Shown piece by piece: positions 18,801 through 27,219 of a DNA stretch of 64,000 nucleotides. This DNA is from Acidobacteria bacterium 28-9 (GTDB taxonomy: Bacteria; Acidobacteriota; Blastocatellia; Pyrinomonadales; Pyrinomonadaceae): NCBI GenBank assembly GCA_002050355.1, contig MWYY01000030.1:1-64000 (forward strand), given 5' to 3'. A program made the position numbers and the translations under genes. The notes under the pieces are model-generated. The model saw only the letters and a list, made by a program, of their open reading frames with translations, searched no databases and was not told the origin of the DNA. Every line of letters begins with the position of its first letter. Position 1 is the stretch's first letter.

Positions 18801-19953
18801 TATTGTTAAAAGAATACGGCGCTTCATTACCGACGCGCGTAACCGTCATACGGGCAAGCGCTGTGCCCTGTGTTCCCAGAGCCGGATTGACCGAGCCTGG
18901 ACTAAACGAAAACGGATTGTGAGCGACGTTTATCATCGCGTTCGGGTTGGCGTAAACGCTAAAGGTCGCCGCTTGCGTCTGGTCTTCGGTGATATTTTTG
19001 CGCCAGAGCATCGCGCCGGTTTCAGCGTCAACAATAACGTAATAGGCGTTCGTCGCTTCCCAAACCAGGACGCGCCAGGACGGACGCGCAACTCCGCGTT
19101 CAATCGGGAAATACATTTTTTCGGCGGTTATCGCCCATTCGCCTTCTCCGAAAACTCGTTTCAAATCGGTCGAAGCCGCATCGTTCGGCGTGATGTCGTC
19201 GAAGTTTAACGGATAATTCAAATTTCCGGCGGCAGATTTCACAGCGTCAAGCGAATTACCAAACTCGTTTGACATATTTCGATAATCTAAATCAGGCGCG
19301 AGATTATTGATGACGCGCACAATCTCGCCGCTTTTTGCGAACGCCGCCTTTATCTCGCCGCGAAAAACCGGAACGCCGTTGATTTTTTGTTCCAGATGCG
19401 TAAACGAAAGATTTCCGTCCGGGTTTGTATAATCGGCAATTTGTTCAAGCCCGATGTTTTGCGAGTCGCTAATGCCGAGTAATTCCTTATTTTGTTTGAC
19501 AAAACCGCGCAGAGCGTCGGGACGTTTCAAATCGGACGCCGGAGCTAAAAAGGCGCGTCCGTTTTTCACATCCGGCGCGATGACTTCGGGAATCTTTAAA
19601 TCTTCGTTGTATTCAACTTTCAGATTCGGAACTTTTTTCCGCAGCGCGTTTTCTCCGTATGCGGCTTTGTCCGTTTCAAATGCAAGCGCCGACTGGCTTT
19701 TCCCCGTCGATTGGCGAAATTTGTTCAAAAAACCGGCAGTCTCCGTTCGCTTGTCTGTGCGAATGTCGTAATTTTCCAAGCCCTGCTCGCTATTTCCGGT
19801 GTTTTGCGGGGAAGCGGAGTTTGTGGTGTTTTTATTCACCGCTTGTGAAGGAAATTTAAAGGGCAGAACGATTATAAACGCCGCCATCAAACCTAAAACG
19901 ACTAAGCAAAGCAGAAGTCGGCGACGGTTTTCGGCGTTGGAATTTCTGTTCAT
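15853..19953 (-). CDS. Secreted M36 (fungalysin-type) metalloprotease with C-terminal FG-GAP repeats
   Basis: The protein is 1366 residues from the ATG at 19953; a TTG five codons upstream is less likely. An N-terminal hydrophobic signal or anchor segment (RRLLLCLVVLGLMAAFIIVL) precedes an FTP/PepSY-like propeptide. The zinc site is HEHTH (about residues 555-559), with the third-ligand region GEGWSDFYAL near residue 580, as in M36 proteases. A beta-sandwich proprotein-like part follows, and then six FG-GAP/VCBS-like repeats of about 44 residues that end the chain. It is likely exported and degrades extracellular protein. It is far larger than fungal fungalysins (about 630 residues) because of the C-terminal extension. 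The IS3 element ends 20 bp beyond its stop. Confidence 0.88.
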   Translation of the reverse strand: MNRNSNAENRRRLLLCLVVLGLMAAFIIVLPFKFPSQAVNKNTTNSASPQNTGNSEQGLENYDIRTDKRTETAGFLNKFRQSTGKSQSALAFETDKAAYGENALRKKVPNLKVEYNEDLKIPEVIAPDVKNGRAFLAPASDLKRPDALRGFVKQNKELLGISDSQNIGLEQIADYTNPDGNLSFTHLEQKINGVPVFRGEIKAAFAKSGEIVRVINNLAPDLDYRNMSNEFGNSLDAVKSAAGNLNYPLNFDDITPNDAASTDLKRVFGEGEWAITAEKMYFPIERGVARPSWRVLVWEATNAYYVIVDAETGAMLWRKNITEDQTQAATFSVYANPNAMINVAHNPFSFSPGSVNPALGTQGTALARMTVTRVGNEAPYSFNNKGWITDGGNETEGNAVDAGIDRDTTDGIDPKGRAAGNPNRNFVFDYAPGNPNTNTGDVPNPATQTYPISAFQNGAVTQLFYVCNWYHDEMYRLGFTESAFNFQTDNFGRGGAGNDRVSAEAQDNNGCTEPPCFNNANFSTPADGQRGKMQMYLWNGPSPDFDGDLDADIVIHEHTHGLSNRLHGNSAGLSTNMARAMGEGWSDFYALSLLSQASDPIDGIYPMGTYATYLGKPGLTANNYYGIRRFPKAIMASVGANGKPHNPLTFRHLNPTCNTEIGTAKEIGTISAFPRGSYGSTFCDQVHAAGEIWSNALWEVRAKFITRLGWEIGNRKVLQIVTDAMKLSPLNPTFLQERDAIIAAAQANPSAQEAAADAADVWAGFAIRGMGFSASIAASGGGANNASATEAFDLPNIAQTPTFTVNDTAGNNNSIADPGESITLNIPLTNTTGKTASGVTLQIIGGGMASYGDITNNQTVTRAISFTVPAGQSCAALLNLTFNINSSFGAKTETRDLLIGNSNASASFVEKFDGVNAPTIPNGWTASAADPNTGSSIRWTTSTGSSVSSPNAIFAPDPDDVYLAQIESPTVPVSVSAAKLKFKINYNTEAGWDGTTLDIKIGSGAYQDIIEAGGKFVSGAYPRYIAAGNFPNAARKAWTGNSNGFTNVEIYLPASAKGQSVQFRWNASADTGTAGVGTYIDDVEVVGDYSCNIPKANSKARADFDGDGKTDLSVFRPADGNWFLNRSTAGFTAVNWGVSSDVPVVGDFDGDGKSDAAVYRPSNGVWYILKSSDGNLQAVQFGAVGDKSVEADYDGDGKIDVAVYRPSTGNWYINRSRDGFTVVQFGVSTDVAVPLDYDGDGKTDIAVFRDGQWIINQSSGGVQFVSFGLAEDKPVPADFDGDRRDDVAVYRPSNGVWYILQSTGGFQAVQFGISTDVPVPGDYDGDGRSDIAVYRSGTWFINGSTAGFSSVDFGAASDVSISGRNQ
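15865..16650 (-). repeat. Six tandem in-frame FG-GAP repeats within the protease gene
   Basis: About 130-bp units encode DFDGDGKTDLSVFRPADGNW-like blocks followed by FG-x4-D-x-PV endings. The calcium-binding-like DxDGDGxxD loop is intact in five units and altered to DFDGDRRDD in the fifth. Tandem units at the DNA level could recombine and change the copy number. Confidence 0.8.
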
Positions 19954-20215
19954 AAAGAATCCGTGCAAAGCAAACGAGTTTTTGTATTATAAGACATCCG
20001 GCAATTTTCGGATACCAAACAAACGGCACACTGGAAAAATTCGGCATCAAATAGATTTATCAAAACAATTTGTTATGATTAAAGTTAGGCATCTTTGATG
20101 CTGAAAAACGAAAGAAGATTGAAATAAATTCAACCGAATAGAGAACTTTATTCTGACCAAGATCAAATTTTAAGTCAAACGGTTTTTTACAGACGATTAC
20201 TGAAAACAAACGAAC

Positions 20216-22198
20216 GTGGAAAAAATTTTCGGACGCGACGGACTTATCTCTCAACATCACACAGATTACGAATACCGGCACGGACAAGTAAAAATGGCGG
20301 AAGCCGTGCTGCGCGCCTTTGAAGAAAAGAAACATTTAATCGTCGAAGCAGGAACCGGAACGGGAAAAACGCTCGCTTATCTGGTTCCGGCAATTGCGTA
20401 TGCGCTGGCAAAAAACAAGCGGGTTATTATCTCGACGGGAACAAAAAATTTGCAGGAACAATTGATGGAAAAAGACATACCGTTTCTGCAAAAGGTTTTG
20501 CCGAAAAAATTCACGGCGTCGTATATGAAAGGACGCTCGAACTACGCCTGTCTTTACCGCATCGCCAAAGCTGAAATGCAGCCGATTTTGGAAGGCTTGG
20601 ACGAGATGGATTACTTCGAGGAAGTTCGCCAATGGGCGCGCGAATCGGAAACCGGCGACCGCGGCGAACTCGTAAATCTGCCGGAAAACATTTCGTTCTG
20701 GAGTCGCATAAATGCCAAATCGGAAACTTGTCTCGGACAAAAATGCCCGGATTTTGAGCCGTGTTTTATCACCAGAACGCGGGCAAGAGCCGAAGAAGCC
20801 GATGTTTTAATTGTCAATCACCACCTTTTTTTCGCCGATTTAAATTTGCGCGGCAACGAATACGGGCGCGTTTTGCCTGATTATTCAGCGATTATTTTTG
20901 ACGAAGCGCATTTAATCGAAGACATCGCCGCCGATTATTTCGGTTTTCAGGTGTCGAGTTTTCAACTGGACGAAATGGCGCGCGACACCGATGCTTTGCC
21001 GATAACCGACGCGATTGCAACCCGTGATTTGACAAAACTTGCCGCGAAGATGATTGGTCTGGCAGACCAATTTTGGATTCGCTTTGCGCAAACTCGCGGG
21101 CAGGACGGCAGATTTCCGCTCGTTCCGAACGCTTTCGCGCAAAAAATAAACGGCGAAATTCAACCAACGCCGCTCGGCGAAGCGTATTTCGCTTTAGACA
21201 CGACGCTTGAAAGATTGGAAACCGCGCTCGACCGTTTCGCGGAAAAAATAACCGAAGCGGAAAATTTAATCAAGCGCGTTCGTCAAGCGCGTTTCGACCT
21301 TGAATTCGTCTGCACGCAAGCCGAGAAAAATTACGTCTACTGGCTGGAAAAACGCGGCAAAGGAATGTTTCTCCGCGCCTCTCCGATTGATGTTTCGATG
21401 CTTTTGCAAGATAAACTTTTTGATAAAGTAGAAACCGTCGTAATGACTTCAGCGACGCTTTCGAGTAATGGAAAATTTGATTTTATCAAAGACCGTCTGG
21501 GTTTGGAAAACGGCAAAGCCGACACACTGCTCGCGCCTTCATCATTTGATTATCAAAAACAGGCGATAATTTATTTACCGCGCGCGATGCCCGACCCGCG
21601 AACGCCCGAATTTACGCAGCTTGCCGCGTCTGAAATCGTCAAACTCATCAACATCACAAACGGGCGCGCCTTTGTTCTCTCGACCAGCTTGAGTTCGATG
21701 AACGCGCTTTACGAACTCGTCTCAATGCGCGTCAATTTCCCGTGTTTCGTGCAAGGCTCGATGTCGAAAGCCGGACTGCTCGAAAGATTTAGAAAAACGC
21801 CGAATGCTGTTTTGTTTGCGACATCTTCATTCTGGCAAGGCGTCGATGTGCGCGGCGAGCAACTCTCGTGTGTGATAATCGACAAATTGCCATTCGCCGT
21901 CCCCACCGACCCGATTATCGCGGCGCGAACCCGTTTTATAGACGACAATGGCGGCAAATCATTTTTCGATTACAGCGTTCCAAACGCCGTGATTACATTA
22001 AAACAAGGCGTTGGGCGTTTAATTAGAAGCGCAACTGACAAAGGCGTTATCGCGCTGCTGGACCCGCGCTTGAAAACAAAATCCTACGGCAGAGATTTTT
22101 TAAACTCTTTACCGCGCACGAGAATTACGTCAGAATTAAAAGACGTGGCGCAAATGTTTAGCGGAGGTGAAGCGTTGAGCCATTACGAAAGCGAGTGA
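20216..22198 (+). CDS. dinG: DinG/XPD-like ATP-dependent DNA helicase with Fe-S cluster
   Basis: The 660-residue protein starts at GTG; the upstream-most residues fit the family N-terminus (YEYRHGQVKMAEAV). Walker A is EAGTGTGKT (residues 44-52) and the DEAH box is IIFDEAHLIED near residue 228. Four cysteines lie between them (YACLYR about 111, CLGQKC about 171 and 176, EPCF about 182), the pattern that holds a 4Fe-4S cluster in XPD/DinG helicases. C-terminal motifs include TSATLSS, SSFWQGVDVRG and QGVGRLIRS (motif VI). It unwinds DNA 5'-3' and helps resolve R-loops or repair intermediates. It diverges from the protease gene. Confidence 0.9.
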   Translation: MEKIFGRDGLISQHHTDYEYRHGQVKMAEAVLRAFEEKKHLIVEAGTGTGKTLAYLVPAIAYALAKNKRVIISTGTKNLQEQLMEKDIPFLQKVLPKKFTASYMKGRSNYACLYRIAKAEMQPILEGLDEMDYFEEVRQWARESETGDRGELVNLPENISFWSRINAKSETCLGQKCPDFEPCFITRTRARAEEADVLIVNHHLFFADLNLRGNEYGRVLPDYSAIIFDEAHLIEDIAADYFGFQVSSFQLDEMARDTDALPITDAIATRDLTKLAAKMIGLADQFWIRFAQTRGQDGRFPLVPNAFAQKINGEIQPTPLGEAYFALDTTLERLETALDRFAEKITEAENLIKRVRQARFDLEFVCTQAEKNYVYWLEKRGKGMFLRASPIDVSMLLQDKLFDKVETVVMTSATLSSNGKFDFIKDRLGLENGKADTLLAPSSFDYQKQAIIYLPRAMPDPRTPEFTQLAASEIVKLINITNGRAFVLSTSLSSMNALYELVSMRVNFPCFVQGSMSKAGLLERFRKTPNAVLFATSSFWQGVDVRGEQLSCVIIDKLPFAVPTDPIIAARTRFIDDNGGKSFFDYSVPNAVITLKQGVGRLIRSATDKGVIALLDPRLKTKSYGRDFLNSLPRTRITSELKDVAQMFSGGEALSHYESE

Positions 22199-22205
22199 AA
22201 CCACT

Positions 22206-22592
22206 ATGAAAAATTCTATTTTTACAGTTCTGTTCCTGGTTTTTGCTTTTGTCGGTTCGGCAAAAAGCCAAGCAACAAATTCAATCGAATCAAAACAAAC
22301 CGACGGGGACAAAATTTATAAGTCTAGCGAGGTTGATAAAAAGGTGGAAATTACTAAAAGACCAAACCCTAAAGCAAGGGGTTGCAAAGGTTCTGGCATA
22401 GTTGGACTCAGAGTCGTTTTACGTAAAACGGGCAAAGTTACCGATGTAGAACTGTTTAGTCCTTCACCGTGTCAAAAATTTAATGAACATGCAATCGAGG
22501 TGATTACAAAATTTAAGTTTAAGCCAGCAATTAAAGATAAACAACCTGTTTCAACAATTGTCGTAATTCAGTTTATGTATAACACTTATTAA
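22206..22592 (+). CDS. Secreted TonB C-terminal domain protein
   Basis: The 128-residue protein has a signal peptide (about residues 1-20, ending near AKSQA) and a TonB_C-like domain: GIVGLRVVLRKTGKVTDVEL, then a core that includes AIEVITKFKFKPAIKDK. No N-terminal TM anchor or proline-rich linker typical of full TonB is present, so it is probably periplasmic. It starts 7 bp after dinG. A link to the TonB-dependent receptor 650 bp downstream is possible but not shown; such mini TonB_C proteins are common and of unclear function. Confidence 0.78.
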   Translation: MKNSIFTVLFLVFAFVGSAKSQATNSIESKQTDGDKIYKSSEVDKKVEITKRPNPKARGCKGSGIVGLRVVLRKTGKVTDVELFSPSPCQKFNEHAIEVITKFKFKPAIKDKQPVSTIVVIQFMYNTY

Positions 22593-22631
22593 TCATAATT
22601 TTAGAATTTTAATGAAATTTCTCTTGTAAAT

Positions 22632-23015
22632 ATGGCATCATTTTACGAAGTAATGATTGAACGCAATTTTTCCAGTGCGCACCAACTGCGTGGTTACAAA
22701 GGGAAGTGTGAAAATCTGCACGGACACAATTATAAAATCGAGATTTTCGCGCGCGGCGCGGAACTTAACAATATCGGTTTGCTGGTTGATTTCGGCGACC
22801 TCAAAAAAGCCGCTGATGAAGTTGTCAATTATCTCGACCACCGTAATATTAACGAGCTTCCGCCGTTTGATGAAGAACTGAATCCTTCGGCTGAAAATCT
22901 GGCGTGTTTTATTTTGGAGTATATCGCATCGCGCGTTGAAGACGACCGCGTGCGGGTTTACAAAGTACGGTGTTTCGAGACGCCGACCAGCGTTGCTACC
23001 TATCAAACAGAGTAA
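22632..23015 (+). CDS. queD: 6-pyruvoyl-tetrahydropterin synthase / 6-carboxytetrahydropterin synthase (QueD-like)
   Basis: The 127-residue protein matches the PTPS/QueD family in length and motifs. Zinc ligands are His17 (FSSAHQL) and His30/His32 (NLHGHNY), the catalytic cysteine is Cys26 (GKCENLHGH), and VRCFETPTSVATYQ near the end includes the conserved Glu. QueD converts dihydroneopterin triphosphate to 6-carboxy-tetrahydropterin in queuosine and 7-deazaguanine synthesis. No queC or queE is present in the window, so a pterin role cannot be excluded. Confidence 0.88.
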   Translation: MASFYEVMIERNFSSAHQLRGYKGKCENLHGHNYKIEIFARGAELNNIGLLVDFGDLKKAADEVVNYLDHRNINELPPFDEELNPSAENLACFILEYIASRVEDDRVRVYKVRCFETPTSVATYQTE

Positions 23016-23239
23016 TTACATTGTCTTAAAATTAAGCTGAGAACATAAAAACGATTGCTGGTAGTAGATTGGAAAGAAGGCTAAAGTATTGTTTTCTTTT
23101 TGTGATTATAGAGAAGTATTCGTTTTACCAAAATTATATAAATTATTACCGCGCCGAAAAACCTTGAAATTTTTTGCTTTTTCCTTTAAAACTCAGTAAT
23201 TTTGTTTGTTTTTACACTGAAACTTCACAACTCGGTTTT

Positions 23240-25963
23240 ATGAAATTTAGTATGAAAAGTTTTATCACTATTCTTCTGTTGACAATTTTTTCAGTATTTT
23301 CCGCTGCCGCTCAAACCGGCACGCAGGGCAGCGTCCGAGGCATCGTTAAAGACCAAAACAATTCAGTCGTCGCCGGTGCGCGCGTTTTTCTCGGCAATAC
23401 GCAAACTCGAATCGAGCGCGAAACCATCAGCGATGCTTCAGGCAATTTCTCGTTTGCAAATTTAGCTGCCGGAAATTATCAAATCCGAGTTACGGCAGAA
23501 GGTTTTGCGACCGAAAAAACTCAGGTGGCGGTTTCGTCAGCGGCGAACGGCAGCGTTGAGATTGTTTTGGAAGTAGGCGAAACGACAGTTACCATTACGG
23601 CTGAAATCGGACAAGCTGCCGAGCGAGAGAACGTTCCGCAAGCAATCAACATAATCAGTTCGACGGAAATTCAGCAGCGTGCAACCAGAACCGTGTCGCA
23701 AATCGGCAGAGAAGAAGCCGGTTTGAACCTACAGCAGACCAGCCCGACCATTGGCGCGGTTGTCGTGCGCGGTTTAACAGGAAAAAACGTCGTCAATTAC
23801 GTGGACGGCGTGCGCTATACAAATTCGGCGCAGCGCGGCGGCATCAATACGTTTTTCAATTTGAACGAGCCGAGCAATTTGCAGTCAGCCGAAGTTTTGC
23901 GCGGACCGAACGGTGCGCAATACGGCTCGGATTCGCTTGGCGGCACGGTCAATCTTTTAACGAGAAATCCAGTTTTCGGCACGGACGATCCTGAATTTCA
24001 CGGCGAAATCAATCCGTTTTTTAACAGCGTGGATACGAGTTTCGGCAGTTCAGCGTTTTTCAGTTACGGAACAACCAAACTCGGCGGTTACACGAATCTC
24101 AATGCAAGGCGCATCAATACGCTGCGTACGGCAAACGGGCTTGATTCACACTCGGCGTTTACGCGATTTCTCGGCTTGCCTTCAAATATTATCAACGGCG
24201 AGCGCTTGCCTGACACGGCTTTTACTCAATACGGCGGCGCGTTTCGCTTAAATTATGCGCCGCGCGAAGACCGGCAAATCAGTTTTTATTATCAGCGCAG
24301 TCAACAGGACGGCGGCAAACGTTACGACCAGCTTTTGGGCGGCGACGGAAATTTGATTGCCGACTTGAGAAATCTGATGCTCGATTTTGGATACGTGCGT
24401 TACGTTAAACAAAACTTCGGATTTTTCGACAGCGCATCTTTTACCGCGTCTTACAACAGCCAGCGCGAAGAGCGAGTCAATCAAGGCGGGCAGGGAAATC
24501 CGCTCGGCGACATTACGCATCAATACGAGCGAACAACGGCGACCGGATTCAGCACATTTTTCGACAAGGAACTGCCTTTCCGAAATTCGTTTCTTGTCGG
24601 CGGCGATTTTTACCACGAAAAAATAGACTCGCCAGCGTTTACTTTTAGTCCACTAACAAATACGTCGGTTCTATCGCGTCCGCGCATACCGGACGAAGCA
24701 CGTTTCGACTCCGGCGGCGTGTTTGTGCAATACGCCTGGCAAGCGATTCCCGACCGTTTGCGAATAACCGGCGCGCTGCGCTACGGCGGAGCTTTTTATA
24801 AGGTCAGAGCCGAAGATGCACCGCTCGTGAACGGCACAAGACTTTTCGACGACGACCGCCAACGCTTTAATGATTTTTCCGGCAGAATCGGCGCAGTCGT
24901 CCGCGCGGTTGGCGGTTTGCGTTTTGCTTTAAATTACAGTCGCGGATTTCGTTATCCGAGCGTAACCGATTTGGGAACTTTAGGACTGACCGGCGACGGT
25001 TTTGAAGTCGATTATACGTCTGCAATAAATCTGGGCGGCACAATCGGCACGACTGCCGGAAGCGACGCGGTTTCAACCAATTTGCCCGTCGCCAGACAGG
25101 AATCCGAATACAGTAATAATTTCGACGCAGGCGTGCGCTACGCAAATAAACGTTTTGATGCAGAATTTACGGCATTTCGGCTCGATTTAACGAATACCAT
25201 TACGAAACAGGCTTTGATTTTGCCGCAAGGCGCGGTCGGACAATTTTTGGGCGACCAGCGCATTTCCAGTCAACTGGCAAGCGGCGTCGTCTTTGTTCCG
25301 GCTTCGACAACACCGGTTTTGGTTCGCGCCAATTTTACTTCGGCAAAAATTTACGGCATCGAAACCGAACTTGAGGCGCGCATCACGAGAGACTTGAAAT
25401 TTCAAGGAAATTACACATACATTCGCGCCGAAGACAAAGACACCGGACTTCCGCCGAATATCGAAGGCGGAACGCCGCCGCCGACCGCGTTTTTGAGTTT
25501 GAAATATGCGCCTGCGGGAAGAAGATTTTGGATTGAAGGTTACACTACTTTAGCGGCGCGTCAAGACCGTCTTTCAAGTCTCGATTTGTCGGACAGACGC
25601 ACCGGCGCGACTCGTTCGCGCTCGCAAATCGCCAACTTTTTCCGGCGCGGCGCGTGCGTTCGCGGATTGACAAACAACCCGGACGGAGTTTGCGGAACAG
25701 GCGACGAAACGATTTTGCTGCCGACGGGCGAAACCCTTGCGCAAGTCCAAACCAGAGTTTTAGGAAGCGCAAACTCCGCGCCGCTTTTCACGTCTCTGCC
25801 GAGCTACGCATTATTTAACCTGCGCGGAAACATCCGAATTAGCGAGCGTTCGAGCGTTTTTATCGCGTTTGAAAACATCTTTGACCGTTTTTACAGAAAT
25901 CCGAGTTGGGGCGTTGACGGCGCAGGCAGAAATTTCACCGTCCAATATCGGTATAAATTTTAA
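23240..25963 (+). CDS. TonB-dependent outer-membrane receptor with CarboxypepD_reg-like extension
   Basis: From the ATG at 23240 it is 907 residues with a signal peptide ending near FSAAAQ. A carboxypeptidase regulatory-like beta-sandwich follows (VRGIVKDQNNSVVAGARVFL, about residues 33-115), then the plug domain (VPQAINIISSTEIQQR through VLRGPNGAQYGSDSLGGTVN), and a 22-strand barrel that ends in aromatic FTVQYRYKF. The plug/barrel form matches catecholate- or oligosaccharide-type receptors. The substrate is unknown. A convincing terminator follows the gene. Confidence 0.9.
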   Translation: MKFSMKSFITILLLTIFSVFSAAAQTGTQGSVRGIVKDQNNSVVAGARVFLGNTQTRIERETISDASGNFSFANLAAGNYQIRVTAEGFATEKTQVAVSSAANGSVEIVLEVGETTVTITAEIGQAAERENVPQAINIISSTEIQQRATRTVSQIGREEAGLNLQQTSPTIGAVVVRGLTGKNVVNYVDGVRYTNSAQRGGINTFFNLNEPSNLQSAEVLRGPNGAQYGSDSLGGTVNLLTRNPVFGTDDPEFHGEINPFFNSVDTSFGSSAFFSYGTTKLGGYTNLNARRINTLRTANGLDSHSAFTRFLGLPSNIINGERLPDTAFTQYGGAFRLNYAPREDRQISFYYQRSQQDGGKRYDQLLGGDGNLIADLRNLMLDFGYVRYVKQNFGFFDSASFTASYNSQREERVNQGGQGNPLGDITHQYERTTATGFSTFFDKELPFRNSFLVGGDFYHEKIDSPAFTFSPLTNTSVLSRPRIPDEARFDSGGVFVQYAWQAIPDRLRITGALRYGGAFYKVRAEDAPLVNGTRLFDDDRQRFNDFSGRIGAVVRAVGGLRFALNYSRGFRYPSVTDLGTLGLTGDGFEVDYTSAINLGGTIGTTAGSDAVSTNLPVARQESEYSNNFDAGVRYANKRFDAEFTAFRLDLTNTITKQALILPQGAVGQFLGDQRISSQLASGVVFVPASTTPVLVRANFTSAKIYGIETELEARITRDLKFQGNYTYIRAEDKDTGLPPNIEGGTPPPTAFLSLKYAPAGRRFWIEGYTTLAARQDRLSSLDLSDRRTGATRSRSQIANFFRRGACVRGLTNNPDGVCGTGDETILLPTGETLAQVQTRVLGSANSAPLFTSLPSYALFNLRGNIRISERSSVFIAFENIFDRFYRNPSWGVDGAGRNFTVQYRYKF

Positions 25964-25987
25964 AAAACATTTCTTCTTCTAAAAATA

Positions 25988-26025
25988 AAAAGCAGCCCGG
26001 CTTAATAAAACCGGACTGCTTTTCT
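25988..26025 (+). terminator. Rho-independent terminator after the TonB-dependent receptor
   Basis: AAAAGCAG-C-CCGG (25988-26000) can pair with CCGG-A-CTGCTTTT (26011-26023) around a 10-base loop, with one C/A mismatch, and a T-rich tail follows. It begins 25 bp after the stop codon at 25963. The A-rich 5' arm makes it usable on either strand. Confidence 0.8.
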
Positions 26026-26540
26026 CTTACTTATCCTCTCTCTTCTGTCAGCAATTTGAGAAAGCCTCAAAATACTATTGATAAGCGTAGAAAGCGCTTT
26101 TCATAATCGAAACAGACGATTGCAATTGTTTGCTGAACTTATTTTTGTATTCATCTCCAGGGACGTACGATTTTTATCAATTTAATAAAATTAGAACTAG
26201 CTTAGATTTAACAGTTAATTCTAAGCTGTCGTCAAATTAGAACTATAAGAGAGATATGTTAATTCAGGAAAGGGTTAGATGGTTCCCTAAAAATAAAAGT
26301 TAGAACAATAAAGTGTTACAAAACCTTACTATTTTTTCCATCTATTAGTTGCTATTAAAATCCAATAATAAACTTGAGGAAAAACCTGGAGAAACAAGCA
26401 TACAATAATGCTTTAAAAGTGTAAATAAAATTTTGGATATTTGGTGTATCATAGATGAAAACCTTAATCATGTTCAATACATGAATAAAGGAACATTATT
26501 TTAGCAGCTACGATCTTAATTACCAGGAGAAGTAAAAGAT
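26026..26540. other. AT-rich intergenic island, no gene seen
   Basis: The 515 bp between the receptor terminator and the small gene at 26541 are clearly richer in A+T than the surroundings. A short hairpin AGCTTAGA / TCTAAGCT (26199-26206 and 26220-26227) is framed by two copies of a 12-bp direct repeat, AAATTAGAACTA, at 26188-26199 and 26234-26245. No reading frame of note or RNA gene is recognisable. Near its end is a possible ECF-type promoter, GGAACAT-N17-TCTTA (26490-26518), and the AGGAG ribosome site for the next gene at 26525-26529. Confidence 0.5.
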
Positions 26541-27086
26541 ATGACAAACCCGAAGAAAATTGAATCTAACCGAAAGAATGCATTAAAGAGTACCGGTCCG
26601 AAAACGGAAGAAGGTAAGAAAGCTTCACGAATGAATGCTCTAAAGCATGGAATACTTTCTCAAGAAATTCTTCTTCCAGGTGAGGATGAATCAGCTCTAA
26701 TCAAATTAAAAGAAGGCTTCTACAACGAATTTTCTCCGGTAGGAGATTTCGAAGAGATTCTTGTTGATCGGATCGTATCATCAATATGGAGACTGAAACG
26801 GTTAGGTCAAACAGAAGCATCAATCTTTAGGTCGTATGAAGCAGACAACTCTTTTACGATATTTTCGGATAACCTTTCTACTCTTGGTGCAAGCTTTATT
26901 CGGGATGGTAACGGAGCTAATGCCTTTTCCAAACTTTCCCGTTATGAGTCGACTATTGAACGGGGTTTATTCAAGGCTATTCATGAACTGCAGCGCATTC
27001 AAGCCGCCCGCCTAGGTAAAACCGTTTCATTGCCGATCACTGTTGACATTGACGTTACTGGAGTTGACACCGAGCCATTTTCCTAA
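26541..27086 (+). CDS. Small hypothetical protein with NALKHG motif
   Basis: The 181-residue protein starts with a basic, conserved-looking region: SNRKNALKSTGPKTEEGKKA followed by SRMNALKHGILSQ (about residues 9-41). I have seen this type of N-terminus repeatedly in proteins without assigned function, often in multicopy in acidobacterial genomes. The middle is helical and could be a coiled coil. It has a strong AGGAG ribosome site. Codon use and the flanks are more AT-rich than its neighbours, consistent with a transferred or mobile cassette. A DNA-binding or transposition-associated role is speculation. Confidence 0.7.
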   Translation: MTNPKKIESNRKNALKSTGPKTEEGKKASRMNALKHGILSQEILLPGEDESALIKLKEGFYNEFSPVGDFEEILVDRIVSSIWRLKRLGQTEASIFRSYEADNSFTIFSDNLSTLGASFIRDGNGANAFSKLSRYESTIERGLFKAIHELQRIQAARLGKTVSLPITVDIDVTGVDTEPFS

Positions 27087-27219
27087 ATCCTATTTTGGCT
27101 TCGTTTGGTAAAATCTAAGTTATGCCTAAGAAGTTGGACAAATCATTTACCGATGATTTCCGCTAACTTATCTTGATCTGTATTTGATGGATTCGCTTTC
27201 ACAAAGAATTCCCATTTGC

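Noticed and set aside
18274-19209. Open frame of 311 codons on the plus strand
   Set aside because: It lies antisense inside the M36 protease gene, shows no recognisable motif and has Arg/Val-rich composition typical of a reverse-frame artefact.
27122-27166. Tiny ORF of 14 codons with a good start
   Set aside because: Too short to support as a gene; no ribosome site and no known leader peptide pattern.
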